Assembly: GCA_900757145.1 (NCBI GenBank)
Contig: CAAEMT010000035.1
Coordinates: forward strand, 1 to 51,882
Direction: 5' to 3'
DNA: 51,882 nt
From: Lachnospiraceae bacterium
Lineage (GTDB): Bacteria > Bacillota > Clostridia > Lachnospirales > Lachnospiraceae
Each line of letters starts with the position of its first letter. Positions within the stretch are counted from its first letter, which is position 1. A program made the translations under genes and the position numbers. Positions 34,177 through 43,989 of this stretch are shown piece by piece. The notes beneath the pieces were generated by a model. The model had not been told where the DNA came from, did no database searches, and worked only from the letters and a program-made list of their open reading frames with translations.

Positions 34177-34998
34177 ATGTTTACCTGTAAAGAATACAGA
34201 AAAGCCGCGACGCTTGAGGAAGCGTGGCAGTTGAATCAGAAACGCAGCAATCTGCTGATTGGCGGAATGCTATGGGTAAAGATGGGACAGAGAAATGCAG
34301 GCACAGTCATTGACTTATCAGGGCTTGGACTCGATCAGATAGAGGAGACACCGGAGGAATTTCGGATCGGATGCATGACAACGCTGCGTCAAATAGAGGA
34401 GCATGAGGGACTCAATGCGTATACAAACGGTGCGATTCGCGAATCTGTGCGTCATATCGTGGGCGTACAGTTCCGAAATTCGGCAACAGTAGGAGGCAGT
34501 ATTTTTGGACGCTTTGGATTTTCAGACGTACTGACGATGATGCTGGTTCTGGATAGTTATGTGGAGCTTTATAAGGGCGGTATAATTCCGATGAGCGAGT
34601 TTACAAAACTCAAAAGAGACAGGGATATTCTCGTGCGTGTCATTATAAAGAAAAAAGAGGGGCGTTTTGCATATCAGTCGATGCGCAATACAAAGACAGA
34701 TTTTCCGGTGCTTGCTGTGGCGGCTGCGCAAATGGACGGGAAGCTTTGTTTGAGTATAGGAGCAAGACCGATGCGTGCAGTACGTCTGGAAATCGATGTA
34801 CAGAAGCTTATGCAGGGCGAAGATGCAAAGGATGACGCTGTTTGCGAAGATATTTTGCAGATTTCGACGGAGGATGCGAAGCGGATCGGCGAATATGCGG
34901 CTGCGAACGTAACGGTCGGCAGTAATCTGCGCGGAAGCGCAGCGTACCGCGGTGAATTGATAAAAACGCTTGTAAAGCGCGCCTGTCTTTCCTTGTAG
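34177..34998 (+). CDS. Molybdenum hydroxylase FAD-binding subunit
   Basis: The medium subunit of a xanthine-dehydrogenase/CO-dehydrogenase-family enzyme, 273 residues. The ATG at 34177 follows AGGGAGG; an earlier in-frame start at 34090 overlaps the promoter. The FAD-binding domain (about 1-165) shows GGMLWVKMGQRNAGTVIDL and VQFRNSATVGGSIFGRFGFS. A CO-dehydrogenase flavoprotein C-terminal domain follows. It transfers electrons from the Fe-S subunit to NAD or another acceptor. It is the first gene of the three-gene operon; its stop is TAG. Confidence 0.92.
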   Translation: MFTCKEYRKAATLEEAWQLNQKRSNLLIGGMLWVKMGQRNAGTVIDLSGLGLDQIEETPEEFRIGCMTTLRQIEEHEGLNAYTNGAIRESVRHIVGVQFRNSATVGGSIFGRFGFSDVLTMMLVLDSYVELYKGGIIPMSEFTKLKRDRDILVRVIIKKKEGRFAYQSMRNTKTDFPVLAVAAAQMDGKLCLSIGARPMRAVRLEIDVQKLMQGEDAKDDAVCEDILQISTEDAKRIGEYAAANVTVGSNLRGSAAYRGELIKTLVKRACLSL

Positions 34999-35080
34999 AG
35001 AAAGGGTTGGTGTACACAGTGCGCCGAAACTTTGTCGCGGTAATACGATATACTTTATGATAAAAATACGGGAGGAAATT

Positions 35081-35548
35081 ATGCTTCTTTCACTTACATT
35101 AAACGGCAAAAAAATACAGGCAGATATTGCGCCTGATACGCTTCTGATCGATTTTGTCAGGGCGCAGGGCTGTCTGAGCGTAAAGAGAGGTTGTGAGACA
35201 TCGAACTGCGGACTTTGCACCGTATTTCTCGATGAAAAGCCGGTGCTTTCCTGCTCTTTACTGGCGGCGCGCGCTGACGGACATAGCGTGACAACGCTGG
35301 AAGGACTGCAGGAGGAGGCGAGAGAGTTTGGGGAGTTTATTGCGGATCAGGGCGCAGAGCAGTGCGGCTTCTGCAATCCGGGATTTGTGATGAATGCGCT
35401 TGCTCTTTTCAGGGAAAATCCGGACCCGAATGAGGAGGAGATCAAAGAGTACCTTGCAGGAAATCTCTGCCGCTGCTCAGGATATGAGGGACAGCTTCGC
35501 GGAATACAGAACTTTCTTGCATGGAAAAAGAAAGGGGGAGCGTCATGA
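35081..35548 (+). CDS. Molybdenum hydroxylase 2Fe-2S subunit
   Basis: The small iron-sulfur subunit, 155 residues. The plant-type 2Fe-2S cluster uses Cys38, 43, 46 and 58 (GCETSNCGLCTVF). The second cluster uses Cys95, 98, 130 and 132 (CGFCNPG; CRCSGY). The ATG at 35081 follows GGGAGG. It carries electrons from the Mo centre to FAD. The stop overlaps the next start (ATGA). Confidence 0.95.
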   Translation: MLLSLTLNGKKIQADIAPDTLLIDFVRAQGCLSVKRGCETSNCGLCTVFLDEKPVLSCSLLAARADGHSVTTLEGLQEEAREFGEFIADQGAEQCGFCNPGFVMNALALFRENPDPNEEEIKEYLAGNLCRCSGYEGQLRGIQNFLAWKKKGGAS

Positions 35549-37854
35549 GAACAGTAAATCAGCCGATCCGCAAAAAAGATGCGATGCAGCTTTTGACAGG
35601 ACAGCCGGTGTATGTAAATGACCTTGCGCCGGAGGGCTGTCTGATCGTGAAGCTTCTGCGTTCTCCGCATCCGAATGCGATGATCGAGGAGATCAATACG
35701 GAGGCTGCAAAGAAGGTGCCGGGAATCGAGGCGGTATTTACGTGGGAAGATGTGCCGCAGGAGGGACCGCGTTTTACACTGGCAGGGCAGACGTATCCGG
35801 AACCGAGTCCGCAGGACCGTCTCGTGCTTGACCGTCACGTCAGATTTATCGGAGATCCGGTGGCGATCGTGGCAGGTAAGGACGAGAAATGCGTAGACCG
35901 CGCGCTGCGGATGATAAAGGTAAAATATCAGGTGCTCGATGCAGTGCTTGATTTTAGAACTGCGCTTGATAATCCGGTGCTGGTCCATCCGGAAGAAACC
36001 TGGGAATCTCTCTTTCCGGTGGGTGCGGACAATAAGCGCAATCTTTGCGCGCACGAGGAAAGCAGCGATGGAGATGTAGAGGCGGTACTGGCAGACTGTG
36101 ATGTGGTGCTTGAGCGAACGTACCACACGAAGGCAAATCAGCAGACAATGATGGAGACGTTCCGCACTTTCTGTACGATCGACACGTACGGGAGACTGCA
36201 TATTGTAAGCTCTACGCAGATCGTTTTTCATTGCCGCCGTATCGTGGCAAAGGCGCTCGGTATCCCGAAGTCGATGGTGCGTGTGGAAAAGACGCGTATC
36301 GGCGGCGGTTTCGGTGCAAAACAGACTGCCGTGATCGAAATCTATCCGGCGTTTGTAACATGGAAGACGAAAAAACCGTGTAAGCTGGTCTATACCCGAA
36401 AAGAAACGCAGACGGCGTCCTCTCCGCGTCATGAGATGGAGCTGCGCGTGCGCCTTGGAGCGATGAAAGACGGACATATCCGTGCGATTGACATGTATAC
36501 ACTTTCAAATACAGGCGCATATGGGGAACACGGTCCGACAACGGTGGGGCTTACCGGACATAAGGCTATTCCGATGTACGGAAAGACAGAGGCGTACCGC
36601 TTTGCTTGCGATGTAGTATACACGAATGAGATGTCGGCAGGCGCATATCGTGGGTACGGCGCAACACAGGGACTCTTTGCGGTAGAAACGACGGTCAATG
36701 AGCTTGCAGAGATCATTCATATGGATCCGATCGCTTTGCGGGAAAAGAATATCGTGCGTGAAGGCGATGTAATGCCGGCGTACTTTGGCGAAGTAAATAC
36801 AAGCTGCGCACTCGACCGCTGTATCGCGCGCGCGCGGGAAATGATAGGCTGGGACGAGAAGTATCCGTGCCGCGATATGGGAAATGGAAAGGTACGCGGC
36901 GTTGGCATCGGGCTGGCACTGCAGGGCTCCGGTATTTCAGGAGTAGATGTCGGATCGGCTGCGCTTAAGGTCGATGATGAAGGATATTATACGCTTCGGA
37001 TTGGCGCGGCGGATATGGGAACGGGATGTGATACGATCCTTGCGCAGATCGCTGCGGAGGTTCTGGAGTGCGGAATTGACGATATAACGGTATTCGGAGC
37101 CGATACGGACGCTTCCCCGTACGATTCCGGCTCTTACGCGTCCAGTACAACGTATGTGACGGGGAAGGCAGTAGAGCGGGCTGCGCTTGAGCTGAGAGAG
37201 AAGATCTGTACGCTTGGCGCTAAGCTTCTTGGCTGTGACTGCGAAGCAGTAAGCTTTGACGGTGAGTTTGTGATCTGTGAGGAGAGCGGAAAGAAAGTCA
37301 GCCGCAGGGAGATCACAGAAGCCTCTCAGTGCGGAAATACGCTTGCACTGGAAGCTGTATGCTCTCATTCTTCACCGACATCTCCGCCTCCGTTCATGGC
37401 AGGAGCAGCAGAAGTAGAGGTTGATCTTGAGACAGGAGCTGCGGAAGTGATCCAGTTCGTCGCGGCAGTAGACTGCGGTACTCCGGTCAACCCGAATCTT
37501 GCCAGAGTGCAGGCAGAGGGCGGTATTTTGCAGGGAATCGGCATGACGCTTACGGAGGATATTACATACAAGAATGGTCGTATGCTTGAAAATTCTCTGA
37601 TGCAGTACAAGATTCCGACGCGTCAGGATATCGGACATATCCGTGTGGAATTTGAGAGCAGCTACGAGGAGCAGGGGCCGTTCGGTGCAAAGTCTATCGG
37701 AGAGGTCGTGATAAACACGCCCCTTCCGGCGATCACGGCAGCAATCCGAAACGCGACAGGACTTTGGTTTAGAGAGCTACCGATCACGCCGGAGAAGATA
37801 TTGATGGGACGGCTAAAACAGCAGGAATCAGAAGAAACGAAAGTCATACGATAA
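35545..37854 (+). CDS. Molybdenum hydroxylase catalytic (molybdopterin) subunit
   Basis: The large subunit of a xanthine-dehydrogenase-type hydroxylase, 769 residues. It begins with the aldehyde oxidase/xanthine dehydrogenase a/b hammerhead domain (GQPVYVNDLAPEGCLIVKLL). Pterin-binding GGGFGAKQ, AYRGYGATQG and the C-terminal GAKSIGE, with the family's catalytic Glu, are present. The ATG at 35545 overlaps the Fe-S gene. The substrate is probably a purine or N-heterocycle, but active-site residues alone do not fix it. The cofactor is presumably the CMP form made with the MobA/MocA-type fusion at 29410. Confidence 0.93.
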   Translation: MRTVNQPIRKKDAMQLLTGQPVYVNDLAPEGCLIVKLLRSPHPNAMIEEINTEAAKKVPGIEAVFTWEDVPQEGPRFTLAGQTYPEPSPQDRLVLDRHVRFIGDPVAIVAGKDEKCVDRALRMIKVKYQVLDAVLDFRTALDNPVLVHPEETWESLFPVGADNKRNLCAHEESSDGDVEAVLADCDVVLERTYHTKANQQTMMETFRTFCTIDTYGRLHIVSSTQIVFHCRRIVAKALGIPKSMVRVEKTRIGGGFGAKQTAVIEIYPAFVTWKTKKPCKLVYTRKETQTASSPRHEMELRVRLGAMKDGHIRAIDMYTLSNTGAYGEHGPTTVGLTGHKAIPMYGKTEAYRFACDVVYTNEMSAGAYRGYGATQGLFAVETTVNELAEIIHMDPIALREKNIVREGDVMPAYFGEVNTSCALDRCIARAREMIGWDEKYPCRDMGNGKVRGVGIGLALQGSGISGVDVGSAALKVDDEGYYTLRIGAADMGTGCDTILAQIAAEVLECGIDDITVFGADTDASPYDSGSYASSTTYVTGKAVERAALELREKICTLGAKLLGCDCEAVSFDGEFVICEESGKKVSRREITEASQCGNTLALEAVCSHSSPTSPPPFMAGAAEVEVDLETGAAEVIQFVAAVDCGTPVNPNLARVQAEGGILQGIGMTLTEDITYKNGRMLENSLMQYKIPTRQDIGHIRVEFESSYEEQGPFGAKSIGEVVINTPLPAITAAIRNATGLWFRELPITPEKILMGRLKQQESEETKVIR

Positions 37855-37888
37855 AAGATAATGACGCGAGGTGTGATCCTAAAAAGAG

Positions 37889-37905
37889 GGCGCAGACTCT
37901 GCGCC
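37889..37905 (+). other. Short perfect hairpin between operons
   Basis: GGCGCAGA and TCTGCGCC flank a single base. No T run follows, so it is a weak terminator at best, or a cloning-stable RNA hairpin. Confidence 0.35.
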
Positions 37906-37946
37906 GCATAGCGATAAGCAAAAGGATAAGAAAGCGAGGAATCGAT

Positions 37947-38402
37947 ATGTTAGAAGTCGGAACGAAAGCGCCGGAGTTTACACTGCCGGATCAGAACGGA
38001 GAAATGCATACATTAAGCGATTACAGAGGAAAAAAGGTACTCCTGTATTTTTATCCGAAGGACAATACGCCGGGTTGTACCAAGCAGGCGTGCGGCTATT
38101 CAGAGAGACTGCCGCAGTTTCAGGAAAAGGGGGCTGTGATTCTTGGCGTCAGCAAAGATTCTGTAGCTTCTCATAAGAGGTTTGAGGAGAAGCAGAACCT
38201 GACGATCACGCTTCTGTCTGATACAGAGCGCACTGTGATTGAAGCGTATGATGTGTGGAAAGAAAAGAAAAATTACGGAAAAGTCTCGATGGGCGTTGTC
38301 AGAACGACGTATCTGATTGATGAGGAAGGAATCATCATCAGCGCAAACGATAAAGTAAAGGCAGCCGATGATCCGGAAAAGATGCTGGGTGAGCTGTCAT
38401 GA
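37947..38402 (+). CDS. bcp: Thioredoxin-dependent thiol peroxidase (BCP)
   Basis: A peroxiredoxin of 151 residues that reduces hydrogen peroxide and organic peroxides. The peroxidatic Cys44 lies in TPGCTKQACGYSE, with Cys49 as resolving residue, the atypical two-Cys pattern. YFYPKDNTPGCT and VLGVSKDS are family hallmarks. It overlaps yaaA by ATGA; both serve peroxide protection. Confidence 0.95.
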   Translation: MLEVGTKAPEFTLPDQNGEMHTLSDYRGKKVLLYFYPKDNTPGCTKQACGYSERLPQFQEKGAVILGVSKDSVASHKRFEEKQNLTITLLSDTERTVIEAYDVWKEKKNYGKVSMGVVRTTYLIDEEGIIISANDKVKAADDPEKMLGELS

Positions 38403-39145
38403 GGATCATACTTTCTCCGGCAAAGAAGATGAATACAGATACGGACAGCCTGCCGATCGGCGGGCTGCCCGCCTTTTTGGAAAAAACAGAAACGATCCTG
38501 CGATGGCTGAAAAACCGGACGGATCAGGAGCTGCAAACGCTCTGGAAATGCAACGACAAGATCGCGGCAGAAAATCTTGAACGGCTGAGCCATATGGATC
38601 TGGGACATAATCTGACCCCGGCGATCCTCTCTTACGAGGGGATCGCTTATCAGTATATGGCACCGTCTGTGTTTGAAACGGAGCAGCTTGCCTATATTCA
38701 GAAGCATCTGCGGATTCTGTCTGCTTTTTACGGTGTCCTAAATCCTATGGACGGAGTTACGCCGTATCGTCTGGAAATGCAGGCAAAAGCTACTATCGCA
38801 GATACAAAGAACCTGTATGAATTTTGGGGGCGCAGTTTGTATGACGCAGTTCGTGATGAGAGCGGCATCATCGTAAATCTTGCGTCAAAAGAATATGCAA
38901 AGTGTATCGAGAAATATCTAACAGAGGATGACCTCTTTTTAAACATAACATTTTGTGAAGAAGTCCGCGGCAAACTCGTCACAAAGGGAACGTACGCCAA
39001 GATGGCGCGCGGAGAAATGGTACGTTTTATGGCAGAGAATCGCATAGAGCAGTCGGAAGAGATCCGGAAATTTGACCGTCTCGGCTATCGGTTCAGGGAA
39101 GATCTGTCAGGGGAGACGGAGTATGTGTTTGAGCGGGTGGAGTGA
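38399..39145 (+). CDS. yaaA: Peroxide stress protein YaaA
   Basis: The protein has 248 residues. The N-terminal MRIILSPAKKMNTD and central SAFYGVLNPMDGVTPYRLEM are family signatures. The C-terminal KGTYAKMARGEMVRFMAEN contains the DNA-binding-like motif. In E. coli YaaA limits free iron and DNA damage during peroxide stress. Start overlaps bcp, so the two form a small peroxide-defence unit. Confidence 0.93.
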   Translation: MRIILSPAKKMNTDTDSLPIGGLPAFLEKTETILRWLKNRTDQELQTLWKCNDKIAAENLERLSHMDLGHNLTPAILSYEGIAYQYMAPSVFETEQLAYIQKHLRILSAFYGVLNPMDGVTPYRLEMQAKATIADTKNLYEFWGRSLYDAVRDESGIIVNLASKEYAKCIEKYLTEDDLFLNITFCEEVRGKLVTKGTYAKMARGEMVRFMAENRIEQSEEIRKFDRLGYRFREDLSGETEYVFERVE

Positions 39146-39261
39146 GAAGCTTTCACAGCAAAAAGAATTTACGGAGGAAATTATAGAAGTACTTGGATTG
39201 CAGAGAGATTGATAGATTACGTTGTCTGTGTGGAAGAAAAAATGGAGAGAGGAGCAGGTAA

Positions 39262-40689
39262 ATGAACATTTGGATAGCCGGAGCGGTTGTTCTGGCGTGC
39301 TTTATCATCATTCTGATGATTCGGGCGGTATTGTGTAAATGGAAGGGCAGGAAGCTTGCAGCAAAATGCACGCTTGTATCTGAGCAGAAACAGGAGTATT
39401 ACTGCGAACGGCTGGCAAAAATGATTGCCTGCAGAACGATCTCAGTAAAGGATGTGTTTGAGCCGGAGGAATTTTATAAGCTGCGGTCAGTATTGCAGGA
39501 ATTATTTCCACTGGTAACAGAAAAAGCTGAGATACGATATTTTGGAGAGGACTGTTACTGCTATAAATTATCCGGAAAAAATACAGAAAGAAATGTGATG
39601 CTCATGTCGCATCATGATGTAGCTGCTGTAGAAGGAGAATGGAAATATCCACCGTTTTCCGGCAGCATTGCAGAGGGATGTGTCTGGGGCAGGGGAACGG
39701 TCGATACGAAGACGCCGCTGTTTGCCGAGTTTTCTGCGTTGGAGGAGCTTTTGCAGGAAGGGTGGACGCCGCCCTGCAACGTATATCTGGTTTCTTCCCA
39801 TAATGAGGAGATCGCCGGAGACGGCGCGCCACTTGCTTTGAAATGGTTTGAAGAGCAGAAGATTTCCTTTGAATGGATTCTGGACGAGGGAGGCGCCGTG
39901 ATCGATGCGCCGATGAGTGGTATCAAGTGTAAATGCGCTATGCTGGCTGTTCACGAAAAAGGACGTTATACCGTTCGGATCAAGGCGCCAAAAAGCGCAG
40001 GGCACGGAAGTCTTTCCGGTCAGAGTAAGACGCCTGCTGTACGAATGGCAGGGCTGATCACCAGAATAGAAGAAAGAAATCCTTTTTCAAGAAAGCTGCA
40101 TCAGGAGGTGCTTGCCATGTTCGAGTCGCTTGCACCGTATATGAATCTGCCGATGCGCATTGTTTTTGCAAATATGTGGTGCTTTGGCGGTTTGCTAAGG
40201 AGGCTGATCCCATCACTGAATGCGCAGGCAGGCTCGATGCTTGGAACTACATGTACATTCAAAAATCTTCAGACAACGGCGGAGGGGGACTGTACGGCTG
40301 AGGTATTTTTCAGATGTGTAAAGCAGGAAGATCTGGAGAAAGATCTGGAAACGTTCTACCAGATCGCCTCAGAATACGGAATTGTAAAAGATGAGGTGAC
40401 GGAGGATGAATATCATCGCCCCGCCAGTCTGTCAAGCAAAGGTTATCACTTTATCAGGGACTGTGTGGAACAGTATTTTGATTACGCGGCCTGTGCGCCG
40501 TTCGTTCTTCCTGCGGGGACAGACGCGCGCCATTTCTGCAATTTAAGCGACGCTGTTATTCGTTTTGCACCGATCGATATCAACGATCAGCAGTATGGTT
40601 CCGTACATAATGTAAATGAAAATATCGGAATGGATGCAGTCATTCGCGCGGTGGGATTTTATAGAATGGTATTGGAGAAGCTGAAATAA
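39262..40689 (+). CDS. M20 family peptidase with N-terminal membrane anchor
   Basis: The protein has 475 residues. A helix (about 4-24) is followed by a short basic segment, then an M20/ArgE-DapE zinc peptidase domain. Metal motifs are MSHHDVAAVEGEW, GRGTVDTKTP and SHNEEIAGDGAP, with a lid domain containing SAGHGSLSGQ and a C-terminal H in GSVHNVNE. The ATG follows GGAG. It resembles carboxypeptidase S-like enzymes. Topology is likely a membrane-tethered enzyme, side uncertain. Confidence 0.88.
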   Translation: MNIWIAGAVVLACFIIILMIRAVLCKWKGRKLAAKCTLVSEQKQEYYCERLAKMIACRTISVKDVFEPEEFYKLRSVLQELFPLVTEKAEIRYFGEDCYCYKLSGKNTERNVMLMSHHDVAAVEGEWKYPPFSGSIAEGCVWGRGTVDTKTPLFAEFSALEELLQEGWTPPCNVYLVSSHNEEIAGDGAPLALKWFEEQKISFEWILDEGGAVIDAPMSGIKCKCAMLAVHEKGRYTVRIKAPKSAGHGSLSGQSKTPAVRMAGLITRIEERNPFSRKLHQEVLAMFESLAPYMNLPMRIVFANMWCFGGLLRRLIPSLNAQAGSMLGTTCTFKNLQTTAEGDCTAEVFFRCVKQEDLEKDLETFYQIASEYGIVKDEVTEDEYHRPASLSSKGYHFIRDCVEQYFDYAACAPFVLPAGTDARHFCNLSDAVIRFAPIDINDQQYGSVHNVNENIGMDAVIRAVGFYRMVLEKLK

Positions 40690-40706
40690 AGAAGGAGAAG
40701 GTAAAT

Positions 40707-41201
40707 ATGAGCAAAATCAAAAACGAACCAAAAATCAAAAATAAGATTATTGCGGCAGTAAGAGAGCAGTTGGAACACAGAGCATTGTGGCTGTACCTTT
40801 TAAGAGATGAGGGATCAAAGCGCGGACTGGATGCGAATGAGTTTTCAAGTGCGGCGATCCGGCGCTGCGGTCTGATTCAGGGAAAAAATCTCGTGAAGAA
40901 AGGGAAAACTACAAGCTTGAAGGGATTGAAAAAAACACTGTTTACGAAACCAGCCCAGTGGGTTTTCGAGATGGATGTGTTGGAGAGTACGGACGAGAAG
41001 CTGTCTCTTGATTTTCATTACTGTCCGCTCGTAAAGGCATGGCAGAAGGCGGGCTGCTCTGATGAGGAAATAGCACAGCTCTGTGATATTGCCATGTGCG
41101 GAGATCACGGGATCGGAGAACGGTACGGCAGTGTTCTTGATCTGCCGAAATGTATCGCAAAGGGAGACGATGTCTGTTCTTTGCGGTATCACAAGAAATA
41201 A
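40707..41201 (+). CDS. L-2-amino-thiazoline-4-carboxylic acid hydrolase family protein
   Basis: The protein has 164 residues. The pattern SLDFHYCPLVKAWQKAGCSD, LCDIAMCGDHGI and LDLPKCIAKGDDVCSLRY matches the ATC-hydrolase family, found in Clostridia and named after an L-cysteine-synthesis enzyme. The actual substrate of Clostridial members is unknown. It starts 17 bases after the M20 peptidase with AGAAGGAGAAGG upstream, so the two are probably co-transcribed. Confidence 0.75.
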   Translation: MSKIKNEPKIKNKIIAAVREQLEHRALWLYLLRDEGSKRGLDANEFSSAAIRRCGLIQGKNLVKKGKTTSLKGLKKTLFTKPAQWVFEMDVLESTDEKLSLDFHYCPLVKAWQKAGCSDEEIAQLCDIAMCGDHGIGERYGSVLDLPKCIAKGDDVCSLRYHKK

Positions 41202-41258
41202 AAGAAAGTTTATACGAATTAATCATATGAATTCATTCGTTAAGTTAGCTGTAAAGGA

Positions 41259-41264
41259 TATAAT
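41259..41264 (+). promoter_or_regulatory. -10 element before iadA
   Basis: TATAAT, 46 bases before the iadA start, with a weak -35 (TTCGTT at 41236). An ATGAATTCAT palindrome at 41227-41236 touches the -35 and might be an operator. Confidence 0.4.
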
Positions 41265-41309
41265 TTGCAGGGATGAAACGAGGATATATATGGAAAGGAT
41301 GGTTATGGG

Positions 41310-42479
41310 ATGTATTTGATCAAGAATGCAGTTGTCTATGCGCCGCAGTATATGGGAAAGAAAGATGTGTTGATCGGCGGCGAGAAAATTTTGAAAATAG
41401 CTGCCGAACTTCCGGATGTGGCTGCGTACGGTGTGGAAGTGATCGATGGAAGGGGCAAACTTCTGATGCCGGGGCTGATCGACAGTCATGTACATATCCT
41501 GGGCGGCGGAGGCGAAGGCGGAGCCAGAACACGGACGCCGGAGATTATGCTTTCTGAAATTATCAGAGGCGGTGTGACTACAGTCGTAGGCTGCCTTGGG
41601 ACGGATGGATGCACCAGAACCATGTCAAATCTTCTTGCCAAGGCAAAGGGACTGGAGGAAGAGGGCATTACAGCTTATGTTTATACAGGCTCCTATCAGG
41701 TTCCTGTGCGGACGATTACCGGAAGTATTATGGACGATATTATTTTATTTGATCGGATCATCGGAACGGGAGAGATTGCAGTCTCCGATCACCGCTCCTC
41801 GCAGCCGACGCGGGAGGAATTTGAAAAGCTTGTGGCGGAAACGAGAGTAGGCGGCATTCTGTCAGCAAAAGCAGGTGTAGTAAATATCCATATGGGCGGT
41901 GGAAAAAGAAAGATGGAGCTTCTGTACGATGTGCTCGATCATACGGAGATACCGGCTGTAAATATGCTTCCTACTCACATCAACCGCAGTCTGGAAATGA
42001 TGCGGGACGGCATTGCATATGCAAAGAAATACGGCGGATGTATTGACCTGACGACCAGTTTTGATATGGAGCACGCGACAGCTGATGAAGTAAAAGCAAG
42101 CAGAGGACTGAAAATGGCATTGGAGGAGGGAGTTGCTTCTGATAAAATTACCTTTTCGTCTGATGCGCAGGGCAGCCTGCCAATTTTTGCACCGGATGGT
42201 TCCTTTGCGGGGCTCGGTGTGGGGAGCATTACCTCTCTTTATCAGGAAATAAAAGATGCCGTATTAGAGGAAGGACTTCCTTTGGAAACAGCGCTGATGG
42301 CAGTGACGTCTAATCCGGCTTCTGTCCTTCGTCTTACAGGAAAGGGCAGAATTGAAGCTGGTATGGATGCGGATCTCCTGTTGGCAGATCAGCAAACACT
42401 GGAGATCGATTCTGTGTTCGCGAAAGGAAAGCAGATGATGGCACAGGGAGAGTTGTTGGTGAAGGGAACGTTTGAATAG
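41310..42479 (+). CDS. iadA: Beta-aspartyl (isoaspartyl) dipeptidase
   Basis: A zinc amidohydrolase of 389 residues, the family length, that cleaves isoaspartyl dipeptides from damaged proteins. Metal ligands lie in GLIDSHVHILGGGGEGG. HINRS, SSDAQGSLPIF and TSNPASVLRL are family segments. Together with the upstream M20 peptidase it suggests peptide salvage. A promoter with TATAAT precedes it. Confidence 0.95.
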   Translation: MYLIKNAVVYAPQYMGKKDVLIGGEKILKIAAELPDVAAYGVEVIDGRGKLLMPGLIDSHVHILGGGGEGGARTRTPEIMLSEIIRGGVTTVVGCLGTDGCTRTMSNLLAKAKGLEEEGITAYVYTGSYQVPVRTITGSIMDDIILFDRIIGTGEIAVSDHRSSQPTREEFEKLVAETRVGGILSAKAGVVNIHMGGGKRKMELLYDVLDHTEIPAVNMLPTHINRSLEMMRDGIAYAKKYGGCIDLTTSFDMEHATADEVKASRGLKMALEEGVASDKITFSSDAQGSLPIFAPDGSFAGLGVGSITSLYQEIKDAVLEEGLPLETALMAVTSNPASVLRLTGKGRIEAGMDADLLLADQQTLEIDSVFAKGKQMMAQGELLVKGTFE

Positions 42480-42498
42480 ATAAAGAGGAAGATACACG

Positions 42499-42699
42499 AT
42501 GGCATATACGCCGCGATTTAGGCGAATCACACCATTTAGGATCGATCATATCGTCTCTGTTAAGCTGGATGATAGATGTGAGTGTTTTGGGAGAAGAAAA
42601 TGCGAGCTGGAACTTATTCCGCACTTCACGGAGCGGGGCGTATTATGTCAAGAACTATTGCAGAAAAAACAATTGATGAGGCTCCTGTGGCATGTATAG
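42499..42699 (+). CDS. Short ORF resembling a WYL-domain fragment
   Basis: A 66-residue frame with AGAGGAAG eight bases before the ATG. The stretch FRRITPFRIDHIVSVKLDD loosely recalls the last strand pair of WYL-domain regulators (FRLDRM-like). The resemblance is faint and the rest has no domain. It may be the remains of a regulator gene. Bases 42700-42823 carry no gene; only AT-rich sequence is seen. Confidence 0.3.
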   Translation: MAYTPRFRRITPFRIDHIVSVKLDDRCECFGRRKCELELIPHFTERGVLCQELLQKKQLMRLLWHV

Positions 42700-42823
42700 A
42701 AATAATAAAGAAACCAGGAAATAAATGTAAATATTTACTTTCATTTTACATCTAAAGACAATGCATTTTACAAAACTAAGCTATTATGAGACTGTGATAG
42801 TGTGAAAAGAAAGGATTATAAGA

Positions 42824-43603
42824 ATGAAAATTGATTTCAAAGAAAAGAAGGGATTTATCTGTGATATGGATGGTGTTCTTTATCACGGAAATAAACTGCT
42901 TCCTGGAGCGGCTGATTTTATTCACTGGCTGCAGGAAAATGAAAAGGAATATTTGTTTCTCACTAATAACAGCGGGATGACCCCAAAAGAATTACAGCAA
43001 AAGCTTGAACGACTTGGAGTCCATGTACCGGAGGAACATTTTTATACAAGTGCTTTGGCAACTGCAGAATTTCTGAAACAACAGGCTCCGGGATGTTCTG
43101 CATATGTAATTGGAGAGGCTGGTCTTTTGAATGCGCTCTACGATGCAGGAATTACCATGAACGACGTAAATCCGGATTATGTTGTAGTAGGTGAGGGGCG
43201 AAGCTATTCTCTGGAAACTTTGACCAGAGCTGTAAATCTGGTTATAAATGGTGCAAAATTGATCGGAGCAAATTCGGATGTTTCCGGTAACATTGAGAAT
43301 GGAATTGCTCCAGCCTGCAGGGCGCTTGTAGCCCCGATTGAAATGGCAACAGGGAAAAAGGCATATTTTTGTGGGAAACCTAATGCACTTATGATGCGAA
43401 CCGGTCTTAGATTATTAGGATGTCATTCAGAAGAGTCCGTGATTATTGGAGATAATATGAATACAGATATTATTGCAGGGACCGAAAGTGGTGTGGATAC
43501 AGTTTTGGTGTTATCTGGTGTGTCGGACCGTGATACGGTAAAAGCATATGCTTATCAGCCAACCGTAATTCTAGATGGCGTTGGAAATATCATTCAGGAA
43601 TAG
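42824..43603 (+). CDS. HAD-IIA family phosphatase (NagD-like)
   Basis: The protein has 259 residues. The catalytic Asp14 and Asp16 are in CDMDGVLYHG. The phosphate loop is FLTNNSG, the lysine is in FCGKPNALM, and acid metal ligands are in IIGDNMNTDI. The group acts on small phosphates such as nucleotides and sugar phosphates. The ATG follows AAAGGA. It is the first intact gene of the AT-richer region. Confidence 0.92.
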   Translation: MKIDFKEKKGFICDMDGVLYHGNKLLPGAADFIHWLQENEKEYLFLTNNSGMTPKELQQKLERLGVHVPEEHFYTSALATAEFLKQQAPGCSAYVIGEAGLLNALYDAGITMNDVNPDYVVVGEGRSYSLETLTRAVNLVINGAKLIGANSDVSGNIENGIAPACRALVAPIEMATGKKAYFCGKPNALMMRTGLRLLGCHSEESVIIGDNMNTDIIAGTESGVDTVLVLSGVSDRDTVKAYAYQPTVILDGVGNIIQE

Positions 43604-43893
43604 TATCTTGTTACAAGCTGGAAATGGAATATTAAGAATTGGAAAGATTACTTATTATGAAAATAGTAAGTGGTCTTTTTTTGCAAATGGAATTAATGGT
43701 TCAGGAGCTAAGATTACTGTACTGTATTTTGATCCGGAACTGGCAGATGTAAAACAGACGGAAATGTGATTTTGTAATGACGAGAAGAGGGTTAACGGAT
43801 ATAATTGTTTTATCAAATATCTTAAAGGAGCAGAAGAAGCTGAAGCATTTGCCAATAAGGAATATATGAAACTTCATCAATCTACTTTGAGAT
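43575..43893 (+). pseudogene. Degenerate ORF of unknown family
   Basis: A frame beginning in the HAD gene tail runs through GNGILRIGKITYYENSKWSF and FANGINGSGAKITVLYFD to TGA at 43767-43769. The same frame then resumes as NCFIKYLKGAEEAEAFANKE until 43893. Composition looks coding on both sides of the stop, so one disabled gene is inferred. The family is not recognised and the N-terminus cannot be placed. Confidence 0.35.
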
Positions 43894-43989
43894 AAGTTGC
43901 TATTTTCGCTAATATATTAAATCTACCAATACAAGGGACGTTAAAAGTTCAATCAAAATATTTCATCAAACTTGGCGTACAAGCCATAG

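Noticed and set aside
35347..36477. A 376-codon open frame on the minus strand
   Set aside because: It lies antisense to the Fe-S and Mo subunits, which carry clear family motifs. Its product is His/Arg/Cys-rich with no domain and it has no ribosome site.
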